64,000 nucleotides of DNA, taken from assembly GCF_963966145.1 (NCBI RefSeq), contig NC_091051.1:18414001-18478000 (forward strand). The letters run 5' to 3'. The stretch comes from Tenebrio molitor. Lineage: Eukaryota; Arthropoda; Insecta; Coleoptera; Tenebrionidae. A program made the position numbers and the translations under genes. The notes under the pieces are model-generated. The model was not told the origin of the DNA and ran no database searches. It saw only the letters and a program-made list of their open reading frames with translations. How positions within the stretch are numbered: position 1 is the first letter of the stretch; each line of letters opens with the position of its first letter. This document shows, piece by piece, positions 1 to 10,901 of the stretch.

Positions 1-229
1 TAAACTATTCGCTCTTTTGTGTTCGGACAAATCAAATTTTGAAAATTTGTAAAAAATATAACAGATAATAATTATTTAGATTAGGTTATTTTAGAACATT
101 TTAAATATCGTCAATTTTATTGCCTTGTTGAAAAACATTAAGATTTTTACTTAATTACGCAAACTTTTTATTTAGTCAATTTTTTTAAATGGAATACCCT
201 GTATTTCGATATACCGTTGGATAACTCTT
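1..229. other. AT-rich sequence, nothing recognised
   Basis: I see no coding frame, RNA gene or terminal repeat here. It borders the 3' end of a broken Copia-type relic. Confidence 0.4.
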
Positions 230-1356
230 TCAATGAGCGTTCAAAAGAAATAAGGTGTTTGGCATCTAAAATAAATAATCACACAGTGAAATTTCAGAAT
301 TCTTCGGAGAGATCGTTACCCCGTTTACAATCTGTGACAGTTTTTGAAGTTTGCTGCTTCATATGTACATATGCCAAAGTTCCGCACTTCCGTCAGTCTT
401 ACTGAGATTTTCCACCTCGACATTTTCCTGAAGTTTGACCTCGTAGGTACAGTTTTTTCCTGCATTGTGCGACATCAATAATTTTGTCTCTCTTGAGAAT
501 CCGTCCGCAACCTTGCTCAAAGACAACAGCAAGTCCTTGCATCTCAAGTTTTCGCGCTGATAACAGATTGATTTCTAATCCTGCAACGATAAGGACTTTT
601 GAGATATAAATATTGTATGTACTGACTGTATTTCCAACAACAGATTTGCCTAGAATTTCTCCAAATGTTTCCGCTTTGAGTGTGACACCTGATTTTGCAA
701 TTTTAATACACACAGGATGCTCCAATTTTTGTATTATCCTGATATGGTTGTCACTTCTTACCAGATGTTCGGACGCTCCCGAGTCAAGGCACCAAACCGT
801 GCTTTTCACATTTCCACTCAGGTAAGCCGAGAAACTGTGTTCATTTTTGAGAATTCACTTTCGCCTTTATCTGATGCATTGTTTGTAGCTACGTTAGAAT
901 TCCTACTTTTGAATTGTTTTTGTTGATGGTCACCTCTTGATTTATTTAGTCTACATTCCGAACGATAATGACCGTATTTTCCACAATTGTGACATCTACA
1001 TTCATTTTTCCATTTCTGTTTCGTTCCTTCCGGTGTGTCAAAAGCCAGAGGTAGCTGCATTTCAGTATTGCTTTTCCGCTGCTTGCCTTCCCGTTTCATG
1101 TCCTCGTCGCGCAGACGAGTCCTCACAAAGCTCAAGGTGAACTGAGCCTCTCCAGGGCAGTGGTTGTTATTGGGCATCGTCAAGAGCAAATGGAACACGA
1201 TGTCTTGTTCCTCCATTTTGGCACCAGTCGATCGTAGATCACGCATGACTCGATAAAAAATTTTAAAAGTCTTTAAGAGTCTGGAGCGTTTCCTTCGCTG
1301 GGCTATATTTCATCAAGAGAAGCTCTTTCGTAGTAGTAACTGACCTACCAAACCTT
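230..1356 (-). pseudogene. Copia-type gag-pol relic: gag C-terminus, protease and start of integrase
   Basis: Reading down the - strand there is the C-terminal half of a Copia gag (RELRSTG-like and LLLTMP-like motifs near 1,240-1,165), then a CX2CX4HX4C zinc knuckle (CHNCGKYGHYRSEC) near 1,000. An aspartic protease with the DSGASEH active site follows near 780. A pre-integrase zinc region (LWHM..., then a degraded NGV..SPKN stretch) lies near 380-250. Frames are broken at about 1,250, 820 and 370, and integrase proper, reverse transcriptase and RNase H are missing. The first part of the same gag lies at 3,240-3,649, so about 1.9 kb separates the two halves. In the family, gag packages the RNA and the protease matures the polyprotein. 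No function is expected now. I am confident of the Copia assignment but not of its exact edges. Confidence 0.85.
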
Positions 1357-1375
1357 GACGGTTTATAGAATGTTG

Positions 1376-1445
1376 TGTTGAAAATGAAAGATTTCATACG
1401 AGTTTGCAGAATTGAGCAAACGCGTGTGAAATCGAATTTTGAACA
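1376..1445. repeat. Imperfect hairpin
   Basis: Two arms of about 30 bases (tgttgaaaa...atttca...gtttgc) fold around an 8-base loop. It lies just inside the DNA that splits the Copia gag, so it may mark the end of an inserted foldback element. Confidence 0.55.
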
Positions 1446-2040
1446 CGTGTTGTACACGATATTTTCCCTACGACCACAAAAAAACGCAGAGTTAGTATTT
1501 ATTTTTTTAAATAAAGTTTATGGTAAGGTTGCTACAATTTTGAAAATAAATTGCTTGAAGACGGTTTTTGACGATTTTATGTTCTTTAGTTGATACGAAG
1601 TTTTGAATTTTATGCGTACCAGACTCGCTATTATTTTCTGGAGCTGCTGGTGTAGTTTCACATAAATTCAATCTATAAATTAGTATATTTTAACTTACAG
1701 AAAATCCAATAATTCTCTCGAATTCGCTCTTCCACTTACTAACGGTGCAAACGTCAAGTTAAAATTTAAAATGTCGTTCGGCAAAGTACTCTAGCTGAGG
1801 ACAAAATAATTATGCCGTTGCGCGGAAAGGTACACATCAATAATCACCGATCTGTGTGCAAAATAAAAACACAGCTGTCGGCCAATAAGATTCCTCAAAT
1901 TTTTCATTTCACACGGATATGCCCTTCGTTCGTCTTCGTGTTGAAATTGTTTGTAATTTTAAATTTTCACTAAGGGAAAACCCTATGAAATGTGCGATAT
2001 TTAGATATTTTATAGTGGTCGTCGGAAATAGTATATTAAG
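1446..2040. other. Non-coding insertion sequence inside the Copia relic
   Basis: AT-rich DNA between the two halves of the Copia gag. I found no conserved frame. Confidence 0.3.
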
Positions 2041-2408
2041 TATCGTATGATCAAAAAGTCTTTGGATCGCGGTAGCCATTAAATGTAAAAACCATCTATA
2101 GAATTATTTGCTTCTACTGTCCGTAGTTTTTATGTGTACTTCAAAGTAGTGCTAATCTCTCACGGAACTCGTTTAAACGTAGACGAGGCGAATAAATCCA
2201 ATTACCATTTTCACTACGATTTGCATTACTGTAGTATGATTTAATAATAAAAATTGTACGAGTATGTTCTCTTTGAAACATTTTGAATTTTAACCTACTA
2301 ACTTGAAAGTTGTCAAATAAATGTCAAAAATCATTGAAATAAATAATTTCCTAGATAGCTTGTTAATTCCACGGCTACTCTGATCCAAAGACTTTTTGAT
2401 CGTACTAT
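2041..2408. mobile_element. Small TIR element (MITE)
   Basis: The 19-base motif gatcaaaaagtctttggat near 2,048 occurs inverted near 2,385, and the flanks are partly matched as well (…agtatcgtat / …atagtac). The interior of about 330 bases has no transposase frame. This looks like a non-autonomous DNA transposon. The target duplication is not clear. Confidence 0.6.
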
Positions 2409-2417
2409 ATAAAGAAC

Positions 2418-2510
2418 GGTAATGACAATGTACCGATCGAAGACAATTGTTTGGAGGAGGAGCTTGCGACGACTCAAATATTGTCTGAGATCCGTACATT
2501 GTCATTAACG
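2418..2510. repeat. Inverted repeat with 20-base arms
   Basis: taatgacaatgtaccgatc near 2,419 is mirrored by gatccgtacattgtcatta near 2,490, leaving a loop of about 50 bases. This may be a minimal MITE or a foldback remnant. Confidence 0.55.
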
Positions 2511-2717
2511 TTCATGATGCTTATGAGATTTTTTGCGCAATTGAATATTTATTACAAAACATTCATATCTAGAATAGGCCCAATGCGATACCCTTCACAT
2601 CGTGTTGCCACAATGTCGATTTTTGTATCGCGTTTCTAAGGCAATCTGGAAACAACTACCGCCGTTGCAGTTTTTGTGCGCAAATATCACCAGTTGTGTT
2701 GAAAAACAAGCAGTAAA

Positions 2718-3193
2718 ATGAGTGATATTAGTGATTCCGAAAACGAAGTGGATGTTGTAGAAGAAACTTTGAATGTGGGGTGCATCACAAATAAAGAATT
2801 TTTGAAACTAACGACCTCAGCGTGTAATTAAGAAGACAAGGAAAATTTGGGGTATGAAAATTTTGATAATACTAATGTCGCGGCAAGTTCGCTAATGTTA
2901 TTTCATTACAGTGGCAAGGAAGGCCAACTACAAGAGCTGTGTGAGTTTCCAGGAAGTGCTAACATCTTGTCTTCAACTTCTGTCCACATAAAAGAGAATT
3001 TCCGAAACCAACGACCTCAATGTGTAATCAAGAAGACAAGGAAAATTCGAGGTATGACAATTTTGACAATGGTAATGTTGCGGCAAGTCCGCTAATGTTA
3101 TTTCATTCCAGTGCCAAGGAAGGTCGACTACAAGAGCTGTATAAGTTTCCAGAAAGTGCTCCCACTTCTTGTCTTTAACTTCTGTCTACATAA
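2718..3193 (+). pseudogene. Unrecognised coding-like sequence with a tandemly duplicated 200-bp unit
   Basis: An ATG at 2,718 opens a frame rich in Ser, Asp and Glu (MSDISDSENEVDVVEE) that reaches a TAA at about 2,829. The same frame then continues for about 80 more codons. A second copy of the segment starts 200 bases further on (2,994-3,193; for example acgacctca at 2,811 and again at 3,011) and has CAA where the first has TAA. The first stop is therefore probably a single-base nonsense change. Copy two runs in another frame because 200 is not a multiple of three. I do not recognise the protein. It lies inside DNA inserted in a Copia relic and may be a captured or transposon gene fragment. 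Confidence 0.45.
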
Positions 3194-3239
3194 AAATTAT
3201 TATAATAATTGATTAATTTTGAATAAATTTACTTACCGT

Positions 3240-3649
3240 TCTAAAACACCAAAAATTACTTACCGTCGAGGTTATCGTTAGCAACAAGTAAACATAGCTT
3301 ACCGTCTTGGAAACAGACGTGGTAAACAACCAAATAGAGTACAATCGCGCAAAAATGTATTTTTCAGTTCCGTCCAAATTTCGAATGCGGTTTCCTTGTC
3401 CTTTACATATTCCAAGTGACTGTCGGCCACTCGTTGGACAATTTGTGACTTGCACTTTTTATCCCTTTTCTTTAGTTGCTCCTTTTTCTTCACTTTATCT
3501 GTGCCGTGATATCTGCTGCATCAACGGCTTCCACTGAAGCATCATCGGTATTTCCAGGATGTCTAGGAGGTCGAGTTCATCAAGCAGAGTTTCCAATTCG
3601 AAAAATTGGATCCGTCGAAAAGAGGGACCTTATTCTTGTCGTCGGCCAT
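3240..3649 (-). pseudogene. Copia-type gag N-terminus (relic)
   Basis: The start codon at 3,649 opens with MADDKNKVPLFDGSNFSNWK, the usual Copia gag beginning (LFDGxNFxxWK). The frame breaks after about 25 codons. A gag segment then resumes at about 3,493 (DKETAFEIWTELKNTFLR) and decays by about 3,300. It matches the gag C-terminal half found at 1,356 and below, so the two pieces are one element split by about 1.9 kb. No LTR could be paired. Confidence 0.8.
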
Positions 3650-4199
3650 CGAACGTTGTATGGACAAAATACGCGTGTTTATTATATTATTGTTGTTTAT
3701 TAGTCTGTGAAGGCGTCATTATTTACTCCTGAACCGAACCTACTGGTTAATAATTTTCAATAACCCAGGGTTAATAATGAACAACCGTCACCTAGCAACA
3801 AAAGATTGTCGCTTATTTCATTGGTTAACGTAGACAATTTTCATAGCAACCCTTTAGAAATAACAACTCGGGTCCGTCGCATCCGACAAAATAATTTAAT
3901 TAATAATTATTATCAGAAAGGGTTTTAACGTATCTAGTAGTGAAAAAAATAGTATACAAACTACGGTAGAGAAGTCCCTTATAGCCTTCGGCCCTTATAT
4001 CCCTCGGCGCGCCTCGAGAGGCTATAATCATTGTAGTGTTTTTTTAATCATTTTATTGCTTTTTTTGTTTTTTAAGATCGGACAATAAATAACGGAGCTA
4101 CGGTTTGCGGCGTTTTTTAGAAAACAGCCTGTATAATGGCTTGGCACAACAGATGTCACCATTGAAGTAATAAAGTATCAATTAATTAAAATAGGTATG
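3650..4199. other. Upstream DNA of the Copia relic with a GC-rich hairpin-like core
   Basis: A 5' LTR and leader of the Copia relic would be expected here, but no paired LTR is visible. Near 3,961-4,030 there is a GC-rich patch (ccctcggcgcgcctcgag) flanked by partly matched arms. It resembles the hairpin cores seen elsewhere in the window. Confidence 0.3.
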
Positions 4200-4438
4200 T
4201 AACGGGTGACTATTAAAATTTTCACTTGGAGTTGGCTTTGAACGAGTTTTTATTTTTTCTGTTACTTTAGACACACGCAAGAACGAACAACAAATGTCAG
4301 TCAGTACAATTGAAACATAACCAAATTAAGAGAAAAACATTTCTTGAAATGTCAAACTTGTCAGTGTCTAAGGTGCAACGGAAAACAAAGAATGATCCAT
4401 AGCCAACCCTAAGTGAAAATTTTAATAGTCACCCGTTA
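4200..4438. mobile_element. TA-flanked MITE with about 36-bp TIRs
   Basis: The ends TAACGGGTGACTATTAAA and its reverse complement match for about 36 bases with two differences. The element is 239 bases long, flanked by TA, with no coding frame. A TA target and these lengths fit a non-autonomous Tc1/mariner element. Confidence 0.85.
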
Positions 4439-4978
4439 TAAATGTCTGGTGTTTCTTAGTTTATGTTAAAAATTGTATCTTTCATGTGAAATAAAAAGAT
4501 GCAATGATGCAAATGGTTATTTTAAAATATTTCTTAATATAATTTACTCTAATTTAGTTCACAGAGATAGCTTAAAGCCTCTTTTCATTCAAGGGACATT
4601 TCAAAGTTCTTCAAAGGAACAACGATGATTTCTGCAAACTTGTTTGGCATTTGAAGAAGCTTCGGGCCTCTGAATTCTTTTACAAGAAACATCTTTACTT
4701 ACTTGTAAAGTGGTTTTATTGTTTTCTTAGTGGCAGGCGTGTTAAAAATTACATAAATATTTTGTCCAAACTTTAACACTTCTTTACAGCTGTAAGCGAT
4801 AAACACCGCTTGATAAAACTATCGAAGGAATAATCAGAATACGGCACATTATGTTGTTTCAGAAGAAAGTTCTTGTATTCTAGTTTGTACCTCAGGGTAA
4901 GTTCCAAATATGCTAGGAACATTCTAAAAATTAAAACTGCAATAAAAAGTTATTCAGATGTTGATTAACAATCAATAG
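4439..4978. other. Intergenic DNA, nothing recognised
   Basis: AT-rich, without a supported frame, between a MITE and a Tc1/mariner-type element. Confidence 0.3.
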
Positions 4979-6903
4979 TATCGAGTGTTCAAATGAAATC
5001 CTGGGCTGGGAAGGCGTTGGAAACCGTCAATTGTTGTGCTTTTTTAAAGTGTAGATTGACAGTTATAATTCAGTAATTAGAGCATGTTGACAGCTAACCT
5101 AAAATGTATAAACAAAAAAATATTTCTGTTTTTGTTCGTTCTTTGCAATGTTCAATTATGTTCCGATTAAACAGATCTGATGTTCCAATTAGGGCATTTT
5201 CAAGCACAGTGTCTGGGATTTTATTAAAGTTGTTCATCTCAATGCATATGATGGTACCCATGAAACGAAACTTTGAAATGCCAAAACTGTACCTACACCT
5301 GCACAGCGTTTCCTTTCCAGTGGTTCACCATGTAAATTGTCGCGTTTTAAAATTGGATAGTAACCCACGATGTCAGAAATTATAAACATCAAATACGCGT
5401 CTGGAGATTATTTCAGCAAGATTTTACGAATTTTGGGAAGTGGAGAACTTTTTGGTAAATTAATTACCTGGAAAAATGTTTAGATCTAAATAAAGCACAA
5501 CTTGACATAAATATGAGTTTTTATTGCAGACGTTCACAATAAATGCTGAAAATGTGCACCCTCTTGTAAGCATAGCGTAGCCCGCCTTCTAACTCCATTT
5601 CTGATGACATGCTCAAGAACCACTGGATCTTCATTTATTTGATCAATTTTCATCCGTATTCTGTTTTGAAGTTCTGCCAGATCAATTATGGGGGTGTTAT
5701 AAATGGAATTTTTCAGAAATGGCCACAAAAAACAATCGCAGGGTGTGAGATCACAAGATCTGGGAGGCCAGTTATTGAGTGTGTTTCGACTAATAAGCCT
5801 GTCAGCGTAGAAATTGGATAAGAAGTTTATTGTAGCGCCAGTTGTATGCGCTGTTGCGCCATCTTGTTGAAAATACCCATAAATTAGTTCATCATCATGA
5901 AGTTCATTTAAAAACGGTGTTAAAATTTCAGCACGATATCTTTCTCCATTGATATTGCCTGCAAATATGTTTGAGATAATAAACATGAGTAACAAATGAT
6001 TGCAGTAATTTACCTTGGAAAAAATATGGGCCAATAGTCCTACGTTGGCTAATAGCAGCCCAAACTCCAATTTTTTGGGGGTAATGTGGAGCTTCAGTAA
6101 AAAAATGTGGATTTTGTGAACTCCACATTCTCATGTTTTGTGAGTTTACGTAGCCTGACAAATGAAAATATGCTTCATCTGTAAAGAATGTTTTTTCTAA
6201 AACATCATCAGCTATTGTGTTTAAAAACCATTGACAATAGTTTAGTCTTTGGGGCAAGTCATTTACATGTAATTCTTGGACAGCGGTGAGCCGATATGGA
6301 AATAAATGCAGATCTTCTTTTAAAATTTTTTGACAAGTTCCAACAGAAAGATCAACCTGTTGTGACAAATGCCGAATTGAAGTTGTAGGTGAATCTTCCA
6401 TTATTTGTTGAACATTCCCAATTACTTCCTGAGTACGTTTCTTTACTTGGCCACTTCCTTCTTTTCGTCCAATAGTACCACGTTCTCGAAAATTATTTAA
6501 ACAAAGATGGAGAGTTTGTCGAAATTGCTCATACACAATTGCAACAATCGGAAATCGTTCCTAGAACTCCTCAAAACATGCACTGACAGAATATTCCCAG
6601 TTGCCATCAACTTTTGTTCCGTTTCGAAAATAGGCTTCCACCATGAAAACTTTATGTTCTCGTAACAAAACCATTGTAAACACACCTTGGCTGGGTTTTA
6701 AAAAAACCGAAAATCAAACTATTGAAATTCTCGAAAGCACTGGGAGACCACAAAAGACGAAGTTCGAAAAACCACAAACGTATGTCAATGACATAAACAA
6801 ATGTCATTCATGTCAAACGGCGGGAAATTCATACTACACTGTTACAAACGGTTTGATTTTTCCAACGCCTACTCAGCCCAGGATTTCATTTGAACACACG
6901 ATA
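4979..6903 (-). mobile_element. Tc1/mariner-superfamily transposon, nearly complete
   Basis: The terminal inverted repeats of about 48 bases begin tcgagtgttcaaatgaaa on the left and tcgtgtgttcaaatgaaa (reverse complement) on the right, with TA at both outer edges. The transposase gene is read on the - strand (6,677-5,537). About 500 bases between its stop codon and the left TIR have no recognised content. Conserved termini and an almost intact gene suggest a fairly recent copy. Confidence 0.9.
5537..6677 (-). pseudogene. Tc1/mariner-type transposase, DD41D-like, one intron, one premature stop
   Basis: The enzyme would cut the element out and reinsert it at TA. The start MVLLREHK is at 6,677. 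An N-terminal helix-turn-helix region is followed by the linker GRKEGSGQVKKRT and a second HTH (SIRHLSQQVDLSVGTCQKIL). The three catalytic acids are in FFTDEAYF, YFQQDGATAHT and CDLTPCDCFLW. I count 41 residues between the second and third D, as in the DD41D (rosa-like) group. A 55-base intron with proper GT and AG borders (6,013-5,959) splits the frame between YFFQG and NINGERY. A TAG at codon 37 is the only clear lesion, so this copy is probably inactive as it stands. It ends with the family-typical H-F-x-H-L-L. Confidence 0.88.
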
Positions 6904-7031
6904 TATTGGAGAATAAGTTCAGAAAAATGTAAATTTCTCATGAGTGAGAAATAAGCCCTTTCACACTACACATTACGATCATGTAAATGACTGATAAATT
7001 TTTTGTACAACAATAAGTGAGATACTTACAA

Positions 7032-7821
7032 TACAGTGTACTCTCTCTTAAGCGGACACCCGCGGTTCCCGAAATTGTGTCCGTTTGATAGAGGTGTCCG
7101 TTCAAGAGGAATTTTTTTCTTAATATGTAATAGATATGTATGCGTATCATAATTTGTCTTTGGTCAGTGACTAGGATAAAAATGAAACAGAAAATTTTGG
7201 TAATGCAACTTCTTTCGCCTTTGATCTTATTAGAAAGTCCTAACAAGGAAATATTTTTGTTTCTTGCTTTAACAAAGCATTTGTAAGTGAATTCGTCAAT
7301 GTTAAATCCTTCGTTTTGAAAAAAAACTGGTTTTTGTGTAACGTACTCATTGGAATTCCACTCCTGTAAAAATTCACCCTTTTGCTTATAATGTTTGTCG
7401 TCTGTGTTTTCCCAATTTGAAATTTACCGGCTAGAGCACGAACACTATCTTTTTGCTTGTCATAAAATTCAACTACATTTATGTTTCTTTAAGCGTTAGA
7501 ATGCGTTTTTTTTTGGTTGCGAAATGTTTGCTTAGTCGAGTAAAACTACTGCACGCAGTTCTTAGACCTTTCCGTTTCCACTCCTCAGCAGACTTCAGGG
7601 AAAATCCCCATGTTTTTACATTTTTACAACACTGACTGTCCGCATAAGAGAGGTTCGTGAGACACCGAAATTGAGTGTCCGTGTCCGGTTAATAGGGAGT
7701 CCGCTTAAGAGGAAAAATTTTATTAACAAAGCCATACATGTTTTGTCGGTCCCTCAAAAAGTGTCCGTTTAAGGGAGATGTCCGCTTATGAGGAGTGTCC
7801 GCAAAGTGAGAGTACACTGTA
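7032..7821 (-). mobile_element. Tigger/pogo-type element relic
   Basis: The ends are tacagtgtactctc in both orientations, flanked by TA. Next to them are repeated motifs of the form aagcggacacc / gtgtccg, typical of pogo/Tigger ends. On the - strand at about 7,530-7,200 a decayed frame resembles the N-terminal CENP-B/Tigger helix-turn-helix (TLKE...VEFYDKQKDSVRALAGKF-like, then GKTQTTNIISKR). Several stops and frame breaks are present and the DDE domain is missing. Confidence 0.75.
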
Positions 7822-8740
7822 TTTACTTAAAAATATTATTCATGGTAATATTAAAGCCCGTATTAAAGTGTCCCTGTTACTTATCCTATGATGTTTTGTA
7901 GGTATATTATTTAAAAAATTGTCAGCATTTAGTTCACTGAAAAAAATTAATAAATTAATGTTTCTGGCCTGAAAATTCTGATAACATTAATGTAATTGCA
8001 AAAGAAATAAATGGAAGATAATGTTCTTTTTCATATTTTTGGAAAAATATTTGATTATTGTTTTTAATCAGTTTGATATAAAAATGATTAAATCTAAAAT
8101 CGTTCAATTGATGAGGCTAACTTTGAATGAGGTGATGAAAAATTTAACTAAAAAATGTTTTAAACCTATTTCAATTTAAACCAGACTTATAAACACTGTA
8201 GTAGAAATTTTAGACGTACATTTCTGTTACTCCGTTTGAGTCGTTTTATTTCCTCTTTTTTTAAATTCATTCACTATTCTTATAAGTTGGAATTTGTGCA
8301 GTTTTTTCCTGTCTTCTTTTGTTCCACAGTTCCCAGTAATATGTATTTTGGGGGAGGAATCAAATATTAATTATCTAAATATGATCCGTGCTACGCCCCT
8401 CGTGTTAAAATGGTCACCGCAATGACAGAATCTCATTCAGTTATAAGTTCGTTCTCGTATACTGACGATTTTATAAAATGATTATTCGTAGTGTATACTT
8501 TTACACCTTTTTTAATTTTGTGACGTCAATACAATATTATGGACCCGTGTAAGTGTTGTTTACTTATTTTTTTAACGTTCGTCAAAAAAAGTGCAAGTTT
8601 TTTCATTAGTTTGCGTTCATAAAATATGTGATTTTTGAATAGGTCGAGAAGCGTTAAAAAAAGTGCTATAGCGGTTCATTTTTGCACGCATTTTGCGTGT
8701 CATTTTTTAACGCAATTATAAAAATTTTCATTCGTAATTA
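7822..8740. other. Intergenic DNA, nothing firmly recognised
   Basis: AT-rich and without a conserved frame. Near 8,570-8,700 there are short repeats of the aaaaaaagtgc type, similar in flavour to the tandem repeat at 50,966. Confidence 0.3.
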
Positions 8741-9390
8741 GTAGTTTTTTTAACGAGTTCGTATGTAAATTTGGATTTTTTGGCATGAGTGGGCCAATTT
8801 AAAACGCGAGTAAAACGAGCGTTTTATAGGTCCCCGAGTTCACACAGAAGAAAATTTTCAAATTTTGAGAGTGTCGAAAACATTGTTATCTAAACTTACG
8901 GGCGCCAAAAAATTTTTGTATGCAACTCGTTAGTAAAGTATCTTTGTTTTACTCGGGGGATTTGCGCACTCGCTTCGCTCGAGCGGCAAATTTTCCTTCT
9001 CGTAAAAAGTATTACTTTACTCACTTGTTGCATAAATAACTATTAATTACCTGTACATAGTCAATATTTTATTGTGTGTTATCTGATGATCCGTCGTCAA
9101 ACTCAATATGTTTGTACTATTTTTAATTTCCAGAAAAAAATTAACCAAATAATTCGATTGGTAAAACATTTAATTGGTATATCTTCTGTTACAGAAAACA
9201 ATTTTTTAATAGAATCATCTTTGTAAAAAAAAAATATTTTAAAAATTTAACTGAAATCTATTAATTACAGACTGATTAAGAAAATATACCAATAGTTATT
9301 TATTTAACGAGTTCGTGGGCCTTTAAAACGCTCGTTTCACTCGCCCTGGCCCACTCATACCAAAAAAAGTCCAATTTACACAAGAACGAA
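8741..9390. mobile_element. Element bounded by inverted copies of a dispersed hairpin repeat
   Basis: The sequence at 8,755-8,840 (taacgagttcgtatgtaaat... aaaacgagcgtttta) recurs inverted at 9,303-9,385. An inner hairpin lies at 8,918-9,034 (tatgcaactcgt...; core gcactcgcttcgctcgagc). No protein-coding frame is seen. The same family occurs at 27,880 and 54,010. Confidence 0.6.
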
Positions 9391-9546
9391 TTGAATATGA
9401 CGATTTTTTGTTCGACGACCCCCTTAAAGGCCCCAAATCGTTTTAAAATGAACTTGACGTTTCGTTTTGAGAAGTTGTCATATTTATCAAAATCCGTTCA
9501 CATAGGAGAAAATTCTCAAATTCTGGCAGTGTCGAACAAAAAACAT
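9391..9546. repeat. Copy of a dispersed repeat (GTTCGACGA family)
   Basis: Contains tttttgttcgacgaccccc, then a conserved stretch with aacttgacgtttcgttttga and ggagaaaattctcaaattct. Matching stretches occur in opposite orientation at 27,886-28,108 and 54,021-54,178. Confidence 0.7.
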
Positions 9547-10549
9547 TTTAATTAAATTACATTAAAAAAAAAGAAATTGATTAAGATCGAATTTACTGTA
9601 ATGGGAATAAATCGAATCGTTTCTTCAGCGTTAATTAATATTTTTTTTTATAGTTGATTGAATAATTATTATTAAAATCCGTTTTATGAAACAACTAATA
9701 ATGAAGGAAAGCACAGTTAGGGGCGTGTTATTGATAGTCTAGTATTTAACTCTGCAATGTACTCGTTGTGTAAAATGATATTGCTGCTTATCAGAAACAT
9801 AAACGGTATGAGATAAATAGTAAGGTTATTGTTTGATACTGACATGGAAACAAGGAGCTTACTACAATATTCAAACAATTTTTTACTTTTCAAATGTAAC
9901 AACGATTAATGTCTTCAAATCAGTAATATGGAGGGGAACTGCTAAAAATATGTAACTGTTGATCCTGAATGTGGTACCAATACGAGTAGAATAACACAAT
10001 TCACGTTATGAATTATTTTGCCTTCAAGTTTTGGAAGCCATCGGGTAACCAATCATTGAGTACAATTTTTTACACTATGTATACCTAAACTTTTCACTAC
10101 GAATATTACTACTAGCTGGTCTAAGATCTCTAAAGCAGCTCCTGACTATTTCATTAAATAGTTGACAATACTAAAAGTTTTTAAAAAAATTTGAACAATT
10201 TTCACCTACATTAGTTTTAGAGTTTTTTGCAAGGAGTTGCATACTGTTGTACATATTTCTTCATGCCTTGTAGTGACCTAAAAAGGATCACGTTTTCCTT
10301 TAATAGATTTAATGTTTAATGACATCACAACGTCGTTATACACCTGGAAAAATTATTTCTAAATAAGTAACACTTTTTTTAAATCCTTAATTGGACATTC
10401 AGCGTTTTTCCATATTATCAGATTATCACAAATACTGGTATCTGCCATTTTGAATTTTGTCCACATTCTATATTTTCCTATATCTATATGTACATAATTT
10501 TATGTAAAATTATTACCTATCGATGCTCAAAAAAATAAATAAATTTCAG
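9547..10549. other. Region upstream of the first supported cubilin exon
   Basis: The signal-peptide exon and promoter of cubilin may lie here or further upstream, but I could not identify them. There is no ATG frame with a hydrophobic leader followed by a donor in the required phase. Confidence 0.35.
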
Positions 10550-10901
10550 TCCACGAATAATTGCACAAGATGGAAACTTAATATTTTATGCAGCAGAACA
10601 CAAGAACATCAGTCTGCAAACACAAGGAAGAGGCGGAATTCACGTCAATGGAATTGATTTACATCAGGCAGCTAAAACAGTAATTATTTCTGATCTGCTT
10701 GTAAAAATTACTTGATTTATGATGATATAATTTATGTCATTTTAGGCAAACAGCGCATTCGAGGCAATGAAAAAATATCAAATCAGTTTCGAAAGTTCGT
10801 TTAAGAGATTATCGGAAGTGGAACAGTTATTAGATCACCAATCGTTTCCAAAAATTTCAAATAAAGCCAACACTTCTTCAGAAATACCTGTCAATTCATT
10901 G
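10550..10901 (+). other. Cubilin N-terminal exons (pre-EGF segment)
   Basis: Exon 10,550-10,679 starts one base before a codon and ends ...HQAAKT. Exon 10,746-10,901 encodes ANSAFEAMKKYQISFESS... to PVNSL. The next exon opens at 10,951 with SVVRSVRRLNRRV, which restores the frame. In vertebrates this part forms the trimerising, Amnionless-binding stalk. The heptad-like run LNRRVTALQRTVRSLTLLL fits that role. Confidence 0.8.

Noticed and set aside
5104..5385. 93-codon frame inside the Tc1/mariner element
   Set aside because: It lies between the transposase end and the TIR, on the opposite strand, with no recognisable motif. Probably a chance frame.
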